A stretch of DNA of 64,000 nucleotides, from positions 1-64,000 of the forward strand of contig NZ_FNQP01000018.1 of assembly GCF_900107695.1 (NCBI RefSeq), written 5' to 3'. This document shows positions 36,104 to 46,217 of the stretch, in pieces. The notes under the pieces are model-generated. The model was not told the origin of the DNA. It did not search any database and saw only the letters and a program-made list of their open reading frames with translations. The position numbers and the translations under genes are program-made. Each line of letters begins with the position of its first letter. The stretch's first letter is position 1. This DNA comes from Thiothrix caldifontis. Its GTDB lineage: Bacteria; Pseudomonadota; Gammaproteobacteria; Thiotrichales; Thiotrichaceae.

Positions 36104-36506
36104 CTTTCTCGATACCAATATCCTGCTCTACACCGATGACAGCAAAGAGCCGGAGAAGCAGGCGCAAGCCCTCGCCCTGTTGAAATCCGGCTGGCAAACC
36201 GGCAATGCGGTTATTTCCACGCAGGTGTTGCAGGAATATTTTGCCGCTGCCACACGCAAACTGTCAGTACCTGTAGAAACCGCCCGTCGCAAGATCGAAT
36301 TGCTCAGTGCGCGTGCGGATGTGTTTAGTATTGCACCTGACGATATTGTGCAAGCGATTGATTTGCATCGCCTACACAACTTTTCATTTTGGGATTCACT
36401 GATTGTACGCATGGCGCAGAAAAGTGCTTGTACCGTGCTGTTGTCGGAAGACATGCAGGATGGGCGGGTGATCGGTAATGTGCGGATTGTGAATCCGTTT
36501 GCTTGA
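36090..36506 (+). CDS. PIN-domain toxin (VapC-like ribonuclease)
   Basis: A 138-residue PIN domain. Acidic metal-binding residues are visible in SFLDTNILLYTDD (Asp8), in LQEYFAAATRK, in NFSFWDSLIVRMAQ and in LLSEDMQDG. VapC-like toxins cleave tRNA or rRNA when their antitoxin is lost. The ATG at 36090 inside the antitoxin end is preferred to the earlier one at 36024, because the PIN fold begins straight after it. It is convergent with the DUF4143-type ATPase, five bases apart. Confidence 0.87.
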   Translation: MKERSFLDTNILLYTDDSKEPEKQAQALALLKSGWQTGNAVISTQVLQEYFAAATRKLSVPVETARRKIELLSARADVFSIAPDDIVQAIDLHRLHNFSFWDSLIVRMAQKSACTVLLSEDMQDGRVIGNVRIVNPFA

Positions 36507-36511
36507 CGCAC

Positions 36512-37702
36512 TCAATACAACATCCCAAACAACCACAACGGAATCCGCCTGCCATCCCCAATGACCACATCATCGACCACGGCATAGCCTTCCGGGTGAT
36601 TGGCAAGCTGTTTGAGTGTTTTGCCCGCGCCCCCGATTTCAAATACCCAGCGGTCATCCACGAGAAAATCGCCCTTGTCGTGGTAATGCACCTGATGCTG
36701 ATAACCCAGTTGTGAAACAAAAAAACTTTCGCGCAGCGAGCCGACATTGGGGCTGGCACACAGCGCGTAAAACAGGTTGGTGTTATCCAGCAGCAGCTTG
36801 TCCGGCTTGTTGACGGTGCGCATTCCGCTGCCGCCGCGCACGCTATGCACCAGACTGCCCGCGCTCATGCTGTCGAGATAGCGCGAAAGCGTCGGCCATG
36901 ATGTTCCGACCCCCGCGCTCAGTTTGGAAATGTTCAGCTCTACCGGATCAGTGCTGCACAGCATGTACAGCAGCTTTTTCAGCTTATCCCGTTTGTCGGG
37001 GGCGATGCTGTAGAGGCTGGCAAGGTCAGAATCAATCGTCAGGTTGATCACTTCCAGCAGCTTGCTGGTGTAATTATCCAGCGATTCACGGTAGAACGGG
37101 TAAGCACCGTAACGCAGGTATTTCTTGAACTGTTCAATCGGGCGCACGGTTTGCATGACATTTGCCGCAAGGTTGGCGTGATTGGCGAGGATGTCGGGCA
37201 GGGCATAAGCCGTGAAGCTTTGCCCGGTTTCGATTTCCATGAATTCACGCAATGACAGTACCGGCAATTCATGCACCACCGCACGCCGCGACAAATCCGC
37301 CAGTTCGTGTTCCAGCCGTAACGCCGACGAGCCGGAAAAGATCACCTGCAAATCAAAGGTGTCGCGGATCGCCTTGAGGTGAACGGCAAAGCCCTTGCTC
37401 TTGTGGATTTCGTCGATCAGCAGCAGTTGCCCGCCTTCCTGGTAAAAGGTTTGCGCCAAGGCATACAGATCCACATCCACCATCGCCGGGTGGTCGCAGG
37501 CAATGTACAGGATGCGGGAGGCTTCCAAGCCGCAGCTTTGCGCGTGTTGCAGCAGCACGGTGGTCTTGCCACAACCGCGTGCGCCCTTGATGCCGATCAG
37601 TTGTTCGCCGAAGTCGATGCGAGTGTGCAGGAAACGGCGGTATTCGGGTTGCCGTCGGGCGAGGATCAAGGCGGATGTCTGACGGAGGATGGGTGAAATC
37701 AT
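36512..37702 (-). CDS. AAA ATPase, DUF4143 family
   Basis: A 396-residue protein. Residues about 30-190 form an ATPase with Walker A KGARGCGKTTVLLQ and Walker B LLLIDEIHKSKGF, plus FSGSSALRLEHELADLSRR. A winged-helix region follows (KLSAGVGTSWPTLSRYLDSM), then a nuclease-like fold (about 310-390; GDFLVDDRWVFEIGGAGKTL) characteristic of DUF4143 proteins. The family is widespread in accessory regions and its role is not established. Codon use and style do not stand out from its surroundings. Confidence 0.85.
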   Translation of the reverse strand: MISPILRQTSALILARRQPEYRRFLHTRIDFGEQLIGIKGARGCGKTTVLLQHAQSCGLEASRILYIACDHPAMVDVDLYALAQTFYQEGGQLLLIDEIHKSKGFAVHLKAIRDTFDLQVIFSGSSALRLEHELADLSRRAVVHELPVLSLREFMEIETGQSFTAYALPDILANHANLAANVMQTVRPIEQFKKYLRYGAYPFYRESLDNYTSKLLEVINLTIDSDLASLYSIAPDKRDKLKKLLYMLCSTDPVELNISKLSAGVGTSWPTLSRYLDSMSAGSLVHSVRGGSGMRTVNKPDKLLLDNTNLFYALCASPNVGSLRESFFVSQLGYQHQVHYHDKGDFLVDDRWVFEIGGAGKTLKQLANHPEGYAVVDDVVIGDGRRIPLWLFGMLY

Positions 37703-37801
37703 CGTCTGTGAAATCTATTTAAGTGAAAAGTAGTTTTTGTCTAAAGTGTAGTTTAGAACATTAGGTAAAAATTATCACTTATAGGTTTCTTGTCACAGTA
37801 T

Positions 37802-38035
37802 TCAGGCTTTGCCTGTGCGATAGGCTTGAATTTCTTCACGCACCATTTGCATGACTTCTGCTTCGCTCATGTTTGCAAATTCATCGGGGGGCGGTTCTGC
37901 CAAACGCTGTTGCAGGTAATCCCGGCTGATGAGGCTTTGGATGTATTCACTCGCGTTGCTGTAATCGCCACTCACAATCCGTTGGTTGATCCACGTTTTC
38001 ATGTCTTCGGGTAAAGAGATATTCAATGTTGTCAT
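37802..38035 (-). CDS. ParD-like antitoxin without adjacent toxin
   Basis: A 77-residue RHH protein. MTTLNISLPEDMKTWINQRI followed by SGDYSNASEYIQSLI is the ParD/CopG pattern, and EEIQAYRTGKA is the tail. The ATG at 38035 has gggagagg six bases before it; the longer upstream frame (to 38170) lacks a site. No ParE/RelE gene follows: downstream are 99 bases and then the DUF4143 ATPase gene. It may be an orphan or act with a distant toxin. Confidence 0.8.
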   Translation of the reverse strand: MTTLNISLPEDMKTWINQRIVSGDYSNASEYIQSLISRDYLQQRLAEPPPDEFANMSEAEVMQMVREEIQAYRTGKA

Positions 38036-38158
38036 GGCTTGCCTCTCCCGTTTGTACCTCGCTAAAGTCTTGAGCTTAGGAATATTATTGTCAATACTGA
38101 CCGAACTCAAGCAACAAGCCGGAATGACGGTCTGAACTGAGCTATCGCCGAGGAAAAC

Positions 38159-38683
38159 ATGACCAAGCAAACCTTCACACTGACCGATTTAAAAAAGCAT
38201 CTTGCCCAGAAAAGCAAAGAACAACTCATTGCTGACATCGCCGAACTGTACAAAACCTTTTCGCCAGTTAAGGAGTTCTATCAGGCGCAACATGCGGACA
38301 TCAGCGAAATAGCCAAAAAATACAAGGACATAATCATCAAGGAATTTGGTGGTACTGGGCGCGGATTTCCCAAAGCTCGGTTTTCGGTTGCCCGTAATGC
38401 CTTTAATGACTTCAAAAAGCTAACCAATGAACCCGCGCTGATTGCTGACATGATGTTGACGTATGTGGAAAGCACGTCAGGGTTCTGTTCGGAATATGGC
38501 CCAGATGGCGAGGAATATTATACCCGCCCGGAAAACATGTTTACTCAAGCCTTGCAGCTCATCCAGACACACAAGCTGCTGGAGGATTTCCGGGATCGGG
38601 CGTATAGCATCGTCAGGAATGCCACTGAAGGCTATGGGCATCGGGATTCATTGCGGGATAGCTATGATGATGTTTATGCGTGA
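38159..38683 (+). CDS. DUF6155 protein
   Basis: A 174-residue mostly helical protein (LTDLKKHLAQKSKEQLIADI, then AELYKTFSPVKEFYQAQ) with FGGTGRGFPKARFSVARNAF and a C-terminal GYGHRDSLRDSYDDVYA. It resembles DUF6155 proteins, whose function is unknown. gaggaaaac lies before the ATG. It sits just upstream of the first broken SEFIR–STAND gene and may be cotranscribed with it. Confidence 0.75.
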   Translation: MTKQTFTLTDLKKHLAQKSKEQLIADIAELYKTFSPVKEFYQAQHADISEIAKKYKDIIIKEFGGTGRGFPKARFSVARNAFNDFKKLTNEPALIADMMLTYVESTSGFCSEYGPDGEEYYTRPENMFTQALQLIQTHKLLEDFRDRAYSIVRNATEGYGHRDSLRDSYDDVYA

Positions 38684-38740
38684 GAGTGTCATGACAGACA
38701 GCATGAGTAACCCGCCACTAGGTAAACAAGGCTTGCTCAC

Positions 38741-40690
38741 ATGACCAAGGTTTTCATCAGTTACAGCCATGAACCAGACAATGCTCAGCATAGCCAGCAA
38801 GTTTTAGCACTTTCAGACCGCCTGAATAAAAGCGACCTTGACTGTGACATTGACCAATACATTAATGGTTCACCGGAAGAAGGCTGGCCTTTATGGATGG
38901 AACGAATGCTGGATGAAGCCTCTCATGTGCTCATCATCTGTACCGAAACCTATCTGAACAGGGTACAGCGCAAAGAAAAACCCGGAACTGGCAAAGGCGT
39001 AAAGTGGGAATCCCTGCTGACCTATCAGGACATTTACGACAACGATAGCTTGAACCGGAAATTCATCCCGGTTGTGTTTACCGCCGACAATGCAGCGTTC
39101 ATTCCCAAACCACTCAAGGCGGTTTCACATTACGACCTCAGCCGTGACGACACTTATGAAAAACTGCTGCGTTTCCTGACCGGGCAACCGTTGGCAATCA
39201 AACCAAAACCGGGGCAAACACCCCATTTGCCGCCTACCAATGCAACACTAAAGGTCACTTGCGTTAATTCCGATGAACTCACTATCGTCAAAGGCCGATT
39301 TTTTGGGCGAAAAGCCGAGCTGGCTTTATTGGATGCAGTGTGGACAGAAAATGTTACTCGTATTATTCAATTCACCGCAGCAGGTGGCACGGGTAAAACC
39401 AAGTTGTTGCGTCACTGGTTGGACAACACCAGCGATATTACTTATCTCGCATGGTCGTTTTATGCACAAGGCTCAACTGAGGATAAACAGACCTCTGCCA
39501 CGCCGTTTTTCTTGTATGTGCTGGAAGCTTTACAGTCGCCGCATTCCTTGAGCTATTTTGATCAACAACCGGAAGCATTGGGGCGACACATTGCGGCATT
39601 GGTTCATGCTCAACGTTGTGTGCTGGTGTTGGATGGTTTAGAGCCATTGCAACATGCCGATAAGGGCAATCGCGGCGAGTTGAAAGACCGGGCGCTAAAA
39701 GCATTGGTGAAAAGCCTTATGGGGCAGAATGATGGGTTGTGCATTATTACGACGCGGATTCCGCTCTATGAAATCAGTGACCGCGATGAGCCGCTGGTTA
39801 TCCGCTATACATTGGAGAACCTGCACGTCGATGATGGGGTAGAGTTGCTGAAATCACTGAAGGTTCGCGGCAAGCCCGATGATTTGGCAACGGCAGTAAA
39901 AGCTTATGGTTGTCATGCCCTTGCACTCAATCTGTTAGGGGCATTGTTGTCCAAACGCTATCAGGGCGATGTGAATCAGCATATCCAACTGAAAGCATTA
40001 GTGAATCCGACAGGGGATAGGGAAAGCCGCCATGCGTTCAAAGTGATGCAGACTTACGCGGAGGTATTGGCAGGTACACCAGAATTGAAGCTGTTGAACT
40101 TGCTGGGATTATTCGACCACTCGATTGATTTGGCGGTATTACGGGTGCTCTGGCAGGCACAAATTCCCGACTTGACCGCAGCAATTAGTGAAGACGATTG
40201 GCTGGATGCAATTGATGCGATACGCAATGAATGGTATTTGCTTACCGATAATTCTAATAATCCTAAGCTACTCGATTGTCACCCACTGATCCGCGAATAC
40301 TTCGGCAAACAACTGAAAGATAACCAGCCAGAGATATGGCAGCAGGCGCATGAACGGCTGTACGAATATTACAAAGCCCTACCGGAGAAGGAGTTGCCCG
40401 ATACGCTGGAAGAAATGCAGCCGCTATTCAGTGCGGTAGTGCATGGATGCTCTGCGGATTTGCATAATACAGTGTGGCAAGAAGTGTATTGGTTACGTAT
40501 TGAGCGATCATTAAAGAGTTACCTCAGTTATAGTTATGTTCATGATGAACTGGGAGCTACAGGTGATGAACTAGCTATTTTGTCATCATTTTTTCTTGGG
40601 GGATGGAACACTATATCTTCTAATCTATCAGAAGATAATGTTGGAGCTATTCTAAAAAATCCACCCTCAGAGAGGGTGGGATTGAGATAA
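38741..40690 (+). pseudogene. SEFIR–STAND protein A, 5' part (split by IS200-type element)
   Basis: The genuine part runs to about 40654 (638 codons); the last codons to the stop at 40690 come from the inserted element. SEFIR domain (1-150): KVFISYSHEPDNAQ, CDIDQYINGSPEEGW, HVLIICTETYLNRVQRKE. STAND ATPase: RFFGRKAELALL, P-loop AAGGTGKTKLLRHWL, Walker B LVLDGLEPLQH, LCIITTRIPLYE, then LLNLLGLFDHSI and LDCHPLIREYF. The TPR-like part continues at 41325 in the same frame, and joining the two pieces gives 957 residues. Truncation removes the sensor part, so it is probably inactive. The start shares aacaaggcttgctcac-type leader sequence with the TIR–STAND gene at 50209. Confidence 0.85.
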
Positions 40691-41324
40691 CCCCTAAAAG
40701 GGGATCAATTTGCCTTGTGCCCCCAAAGGGGGCAAGGCAGGCTGTCCCTGCAGCCGTTTAAACTTCAATCAAAACAGTTGCTGTTGTTCCATTCTGCGAT
40801 CTTGGCGTTCCTGATACTTGACGTAAGCCCGGATCTTCTCGGTGTCCAAACCCACCGTGTCGACGCAATAGCTAGGTGCCCAGAAATGGTTTCCCCAATA
40901 GGGCTTACGTCGTAACTGCCGAAACCGGTTCAGTACCCGAATCGCGGTGCGACCTTTTACGGTTCCGACATACTGGGAAATCGACAATTTTGGTGGGATC
41001 AGCACCAACACATGGACATGATCTGCTTGGATATTCAGCTCCACCAGTTCACATTTCAGGTACTCGGTGAAAGCGCGAATACACTGCTCCACCTCCTGCT
41101 TGATCTCGCCCGTCAGGATTCGGTAACGATACTTCGGAGTCCAGACGATGTGGTAATGACAATGCCAAATTGTATGTGATAGTTTGCGAAAACGACTCAT
41201 TGGTTTTTCCTCGGGTTGAGGCTGTGGGGACAGCTCTTTCGAGGAATACCATTGGGTCGTGCTCACGGCAAAGCCTTTGCACTCTGACCACGTTCACAGA
41301 ACGTGGATTTCTACGATACGATTA
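40655..41324 (-). mobile_element. IS200/IS605-type insertion sequence (tnpA only)
   Basis: About 670 bp, with boundaries inferred by restoring the interrupted gene; a few bases are ambiguous within runs of A. Subterminal hairpins mark both ends: ccaccctc–aga–gagggtgg at 40661-40679 and ccacgttc–aca–gaacgtgg at 41288-41306, both starting with ccac. There is no target duplication, as expected for Y1 transposases. A further strong hairpin at 40712-40738, just after tnpA on the minus strand, may terminate its transcript. No tnpB is present. Confidence 0.85.
40769..41200 (-). CDS. tnpA: IS200/IS605-family Y1 transposase
   Basis: A 143-residue HUH/Y1 transposase. YHIVWTPKYRYRILTG is the family start, the metal-binding HUH is in QADHVHVLVLIPP, and the catalytic tyrosine is probably in IRAYVKYQERQD. 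It cuts and rejoins single-stranded DNA at the hairpin ends. The ATG at 41200 has gagg spaced eight bases upstream; the longer frame to 41266 would include non-family residues. It looks intact. Confidence 0.93.
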   Translation of the reverse strand: MSRFRKLSHTIWHCHYHIVWTPKYRYRILTGEIKQEVEQCIRAFTEYLKCELVELNIQADHVHVLVLIPPKLSISQYVGTVKGRTAIRVLNRFRQLRRKPYWGNHFWAPSYCVDTVGLDTEKIRAYVKYQERQDRRMEQQQLF

Positions 41325-42284
41325 AATAGAGCAGGTACTTGTTTAGTATCGCTAGGTAGATTAAGTGAAGCTAAGGATGTAATACAGTTAGCGATAACTC
41401 AATCACTAAAACAATCTTATTGGGGCGAGGTGGTAGTTAGTGCGTATGCTCTTACTGATACACTTCTCAACCTTGGACAATGTTCATCAGCCATAAAAAA
41501 TGGATTTAAGTGCATCGCGTATTCTGAAAATAGTACTGAATGGTTTGTAAAAGTAGCCTCATATGTATCAATTGCTAATGTTTTACACCAGACGTCAAAC
41601 AACCTAGCTGCACTTGATTATTTTGAGAAAGCAGAAAGTATTCAGTTTGAAAATCAAGGCGTAATTTATTTATACTCAATTCAAGGATTTTATTATTGCG
41701 AATTGTTATTAACGTTTGGAAACACGAGGTTAGTAAAGCAACGAGCAATGAAGACGAGTAAACTTGGTGAGGGATTCTATCATAACTTATCAAAGTCGTT
41801 GGACTTATTAAGTTTAGGAAAAGCTTGGTTACAAGAAAAGCAGTTTAAACAAGCAGCCATATGGATTCACAAATCGGTAAGCAGTTTACGACTTACGAAT
41901 CAAAGTGTTTTTTTACCTTTGGGCCTCCTCGCCCGCGCCGCGCTGCACCGCCACACTCGCGACTTTGCCCGTGCCCAGCAGGATTTGCAGGAAGTGTTTG
42001 ATATCGCCGACGGCAGCGGGATGCGGCTGCATTTGACGGATTATCATTTGGAGATGGCGCGTCTCCTCATTGCGGAGGAAGAAAATCCCCCTCAATCCCC
42101 CTTTTGCAAAGGGGGAAGCCAAAAGGCTGCGGGGTCTGCGGTTCCCCCCTTTGAAAAAGGGGGGCTAGGGGGGATTTCTCTTCAAGCGCACATCGAAGCC
42201 GCCGCCAAATTCATCAACGAAACCGGCTACCACCGCCGCGACAAGGAACTGCTAGAATTACAACAAGCGATTACCAAGGGATAA
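41325..42284 (+). pseudogene. SEFIR–STAND protein A, 3' part (TPR-like sensor region)
   Basis: A 319-codon continuation of the gene begun at 38741, starting NRAGTCLVSLGRLSEAKDV, which aligns with SCAGFSLRSLGRLHEAIE in the paralogue at 50209. It contains several TPR-like helices, then LLARAALHRHTRDFARAQQDL and the shared MRLHLTDYHLEMARLL. The 95-bp palindrome is embedded in frame after IAEEE and the gene ends HRRDKELLELQQAITKG. Without a start signal of its own it is probably not translated. Confidence 0.8.
42083..42177 (+). repeat. 95-bp palindromic repeat in coding sequence, copy 1
   Basis: It starts aaatccccctcaatcccc and ends ggggggctaggggggattt, forming imperfect terminal inverted repeats with smaller hairpins inside (cccccttttgcaaaggggg and a cccccctttg/aaaaagggggg pair). 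It reads in frame as NPPQSPFCKGG...PPFEKGGLGG. Copies 2 and 3 are at 45370 and 49667. Confidence 0.85.
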
Positions 42285-42290
42285 TGCCCC

Positions 42291-42692
42291 ATGAAACAAG
42301 CCTTCCACTACAACCTGATCCGCTTCCAACCCGACGTGGAAACTGGCGAATTCGCCAATATCGGCGTGGTCGTGTACGCCCCAGAAACCCGCGCACTCGC
42401 CTTCCGCTTGCTTGCGCCCTGGCAACACCAACGCATCACCAGCTTTTTCAGCCCATTGGATATGAAAGTGTTTCAGGGAGCATTAGCCGTGGTACAAACC
42501 GAATTGCAGCGAGTGCAAAAGCTGTTACCCAGCGTGGCAAACCCCGCCGCTTTGCATGAAGAACTCATCCGCCCCCGCGAAGACATTATCCGTTATGCCC
42601 ACACGGGGGTGATTTTGGGTGATGACCCGCAAGCCAGTGCAGACGAGTTATTCAGCCGCTATGTGCAGCGAGAACAATCATTAGCAGCTTAA
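42291..42692 (+). CDS. DUF3037 protein
   Basis: A 133-residue protein with the DUF3037 pattern: FHYNLIRFQPDVETGEFANIGVVVYAPETR, given here in two pieces, HYNLIRFQPDVETGE and FANIGVVVYAPE, then PREDIIRYAHTGVIL and DELFSRYV near the end. DUF3037 genes often accompany a HipA-like kinase-fold gene, which is absent here. The function is not known. It begins six bases after the SEFIR–STAND gene A stop. Confidence 0.82.
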   Translation: MKQAFHYNLIRFQPDVETGEFANIGVVVYAPETRALAFRLLAPWQHQRITSFFSPLDMKVFQGALAVVQTELQRVQKLLPSVANPAALHEELIRPREDIIRYAHTGVILGDDPQASADELFSRYVQREQSLAA

Positions 42693-42742
42693 AGACTACA
42701 ACTCAACATCACGCCCTGCCTTGATGTAAACAGACAAAATAC

Positions 42743-42760
42743 CCGATAAACGGTATGATT
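42743..42760 (+). promoter_or_regulatory. conserved ccgataaacggtat box upstream of SEFIR–STAND B
   Basis: ccgataaacggtatgatt lies 50 bases before the ATG of gene B. The same 14-base core lies 54 bases before gene D (50155). It consists of a ccg–ataaa–cgg inverted repeat overlapping a -10-like TATGAT, with CAGACA 17 bases upstream as a possible -35. Confidence 0.45.
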
Positions 42761-42792
42761 CAGTCATCCCAACCGCAGCGTGAAAAATATCC

Positions 42793-44769
42793 ATGCCCAA
42801 GGTTTTTATCAGTTACAGCCATGATTCTCCTGAACACAGTGCAAATGTATTAGCCCTTTCCAACTGGTTGAACAACAGTGGTGTTGATTGTGATATTGAT
42901 CAATACATCAATGGTTCGCCGGAAGAAGGTTGGGCGCTGTGGATGGAACAGATGTTAACTGAAGCCTCTCATGTACTCATCATCTGCACCGAAACCTATT
43001 TGAACCGCGTACAACGCAAAGAAAAACCTGGGACAGGCAAGGGCGTGAAATGGGAATCCCTGCTAACGTATCAAGACATCTATGACAACGATAGCCTGAA
43101 CAAGAAATTCATTCCGATCATTTTCGCTAGCACCAACATCAAATTTATCCCTAAACCGTTGAGGTCGGTTTCATCTTACGACCTGAGCAGAGCAGAGACT
43201 TACGAAAAGCTGTTACGCGTTTTGACCGAACAACCCAGAGCAGTCAAACCAACTCCTAGACAAACACCACATCTACCGCCAATTAACCTTGGTATAACGA
43301 TGTCGAGTACCATCCATATCGACCGTCTCCCTACTGTTTCTGGTGCCTTCTTCGGACGCGAAGCCGAACTGCAATTGCTGGATGATGCCCTTTCCGGCAA
43401 TGGAACCCGCATCATCCAGTTCATCGCTGCTGGCGGCACGGGCAAGACCAAATTGTTACGCCATTGGTTGAACCAGCACGACACTGACATCCCTAACCGT
43501 CTTGTTTGGTCGTTTTATTCGCAAGGGGCTGCCGAAGACAAGCAGGTATCCGCCAGCCCGTTTTTCCTTGATGCCTTCAAAGCCCTGAAGGCAGAGAAAT
43601 CCAGTTTCAATTCGGAGGAGGAAAAGGGTGACTACCTCGCGGAACTGCTGATCAGCCACCAGTGCTTACTGGTGCTGGATGGATTAGAGCCATTGCAACA
43701 TGCTGGTCGGGGAATGCGCGGTGAACTCAAAGACCGTGCCATTCGCCAACTGCTAAAAAACCTTGCCAGTAAGCACACCAGTTTGTGCATTATCACCAGC
43801 CAAATCGCGGTATTTGAACTCAGTGACCGCGATCATGTGGTGACTCATGACCTGCATAACCTGACCCAATCAGATGGCGTGGCTTTACTCAGATCGCTAA
43901 AAGTCAAAGGGCATCACCAAAGCTTGGGCAAAGCCGTCCGCGAATACGGTTGCCACGCCCTGACACTGCATTTGCTAGGCAATGCCCTGCATACCTATCT
44001 GGATGGTGACGTGCGCAAGCGTGACACCATTCTTAAGCTCATTGGTGATGATGATCACCTTGAGCGTCACGCTTTCAAAGTCATGCTGGCTTACAGCAAA
44101 TGGCTGGCTGATACCCCGGAACTCAAGTTGTTACATTTGCTGGGGTTGTTCGACCACCCCATAGAAACAGACGTGTTACAGGTCTTGTGGCGGCAACAAA
44201 TCCCTGACCTGACCCAGGGTATCGCCGAAACAGCCTGGAAAGTGGCGATTCGTGACTTGCGTGACAAGCATAAATTATTATTTGCCCATAACCCAAAAGC
44301 TGACTTGCTGGACTGTCACCCACTCATCCGTGAATATTTTGGTCGGCAACTACGGGAAACTTATCCCCATGCCTGGCAGCAAGCCCACGCCTCTCTTTAT
44401 AACCATTACCAGGCACTCCCGGAAAAAACACAACCCGACACACTGGAACAAATGCAGCCCCTGTTTCATGCCATTGGGCATGGGTGCGCTGCTGGATTAC
44501 ATCAGCATGTGTTCGATAAGTTATATTGGCATCGGGTCAGCCGTGAAAAAGGGTATTACCTCAACAAAATAGGGGCAGCAGGGGATAATCTGGCAGCATT
44601 GATCCATTTCTTTGACAAACCTTGGGTAATTCCCAGCCCTAACCTCGATATGCAAACCCAAGCCCAACTATTGCGTATTGCTGGATATAACTTACGTGCA
44701 TTAGGCCGTTTGGATGAATCTATCGAGCCTTTTTCCACAGCGTTGCACCTGTATGAGAACACAAAATGA
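42793..44769 (+). pseudogene. SEFIR–STAND protein B, 5' part (frameshifted)
   Basis: 658 codons: SEFIR domain (KVFISYSHDSPEHSA, CDIDQYINGSPEEGW, then the HVLIICTETYLNR helix), STAND ATPase (FFGREAELQLL, AAGGTGKTKLLRHWL, LLVLDGLEPLQH, LCIITSQIAVFE, LLHLLGLFDHPI, DCHPLIREYFG) and the first TPR-like helices. Compared with gene C, 70 bases after HLYE are replaced by 11, a net loss of 59, which shifts the frame and gives the stop at 44769. The rest of the C-terminus continues at 44753 in another frame. A SEFIR–STAND protein could still be made but would lack most of the sensor. Confidence 0.82.
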
Positions 44770-45565
44770 CGTGGGAGGGGCAGTAAAAATTGCATGGAAC
44801 GGCGTCTACCCAGAAGACCCCAAGTTTACCCGACGGCTGGAAAATGTTTCCATTCTTGCCCGTGCCCTGCATCAAGCAGGGGAAACCCAGAAAGCATACG
44901 CGCATTTCATGGATGCCGAACACCTCCAACAGAGCCATGACCCGGAACATCCACGGTTACACTCTTTGTCCAACTTCCGTTTGTGTGAACTGCTACTGGA
45001 GCAGGGGAAGTTGGCGGAGGTTGCAGAGCGTACCCAATATGCTTTAGCCATTGCACAGAAAAATGCTCACCCACTTTACATTGGTCTGTCTCAACTTTTG
45101 ATAGGGCGTGTCTATTTGCAGCAGGGTAATGCCCATGAAGCCAAGGCTTGGTTGGATAGTGCATTGAATGCCCTTCAGGAAGCAGGCAATCAGGATCACT
45201 TGCCACGAGGCTATCTTGCACGGGCAGTCTTTTACCGTACCATCGGTGATTTCAGGTGCGCCCGTGCGGATTTACAGGCGATGTGGGAAATTGTTGAGCT
45301 TAACGGGATGCGGCTGCATTTGACGGATTATCATTTGGAGATGGCGCGGTTGTTGGTGGCAGAGGAAGAAAATCCCCCTCAATCCCCCTTTTGCAAAGGG
45401 GGAAGCCAAGAGGATACGGGGTCTGCTGTTCCCCCCTTTGAAAAAGGGGGGCTAGGGGGGATTTCTCTTCAAGCGCACATCGAAGCCGCCGCCAAGCTGA
45501 TCAACGAAACCGGCTACCACCGCCGTGATATTGAGTTGTCCGGCTTACAACAACACCTGCGTTAG
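44753..45565 (+). pseudogene. SEFIR–STAND protein B, 3' part (TPR-like sensor region)
   Basis: 270 codons in the shifted frame, beginning after the deletion with VGGAVKIAWNGVYPEDPKF. It is nearly identical to the end of gene C (VSILARALHQAGETQKAY, LSNFRLCELLLEQGKLAEV, LARAVFYRTIGDFRCARADL, MRLHLTDYHLEMARLL), including the embedded 95-bp repeat. An internal ATG at 44753 could in principle start a separate polypeptide, but no ribosome site is seen. Confidence 0.78.
45370..45464 (+). repeat. 95-bp palindromic repeat in coding sequence, copy 2
   Basis: Same structure and reading frame as copy 1; its central part (gaggatacgg) matches copy 3, not copy 1. Confidence 0.85.
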
Positions 45566-45623
45566 GGGCAGTGTACTGCTATATTTCGCAGCTTAAACCA
45601 TAAACTAACTATTGATCAGAACT

Positions 45624-46214
45624 ATGGATTATGAATACGACGTTTTTGTGAGTTACTGTCATGATACTAGTGTTAAAGTATGGGTTCAGACTCATTTTGT
45701 CCCTATGCTTGAAAAAAAGCTTACACAAGAGCTGCCTTGTGTACCGAGAATATTTATAGATCACGAAATGCCCAACGGGGTTTACTGGAGAGATCGACTC
45801 AAACGGGCACTTATTCACTCCAAGTTGTTATTATGTATATGGAATCCTCCCTATTTTAACTCGAAGTGGTGTCAGGCGGAGTGGCAAACAATGTTACTTC
45901 GTGAAGAACACGTAGGTGTTCAGTCCCACGAGCCAGGATTTCTATATTCAGTGGTGTTCAGCGATGGGGATTTTTTCCCTGATGAAGCGGGGGCTAGGCA
46001 ATGTGCAAAATTTCACAAATTTGCAATAACGGCTCGTGCATTTGTAGATACCCCCAAGTATATGGAATTTGAGGAACGTGTAGCTGATGTGGCTCGTGAC
46101 ATTGTACAAAGGTTACAAGGTGTTCCCGATTGGGAAGATGGCTGGACGGTAGCAGAGCCAGAAGAATTAACCTTAAAACCATTGAAACCGCTCAAGCATC
46201 GACCGAGGCTATAA
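45624..46214 (+). CDS. TIR-domain protein paired with KGGVGR–STAND gene
   Basis: A 196-residue single-domain TIR protein. It begins YEYDVFVSYCHDTSVKVWV, has the IFIDHEMPNGVYWRDRLKRA segment and LLLCIWNPPYFNSKWCQAEW, where the Glu after WCQ fits the catalytic glutamate. The last 45 residues (from about 150) are a linker rich in Lys/Pro. Its stop is three bases before the next gene, so the pair is cotranscribed. Because gene C carries no TIR of its own, this protein is probably the effector released or activated by it. An upstream TTG start (45612) is possible. Confidence 0.85.
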   Translation: MDYEYDVFVSYCHDTSVKVWVQTHFVPMLEKKLTQELPCVPRIFIDHEMPNGVYWRDRLKRALIHSKLLLCIWNPPYFNSKWCQAEWQTMLLREEHVGVQSHEPGFLYSVVFSDGDFFPDEAGARQCAKFHKFAITARAFVDTPKYMEFEERVADVARDIVQRLQGVPDWEDGWTVAEPEELTLKPLKPLKHRPRL

Positions 46215-46217
46215 AAT

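Noticed and set aside
40769-41200. TnpB/IscB-type guide-RNA nuclease or omega RNA with the IS200 element
   Set aside because: Only the Y1 transposase is encoded; no second gene or conserved RNA scaffold is seen within the element.
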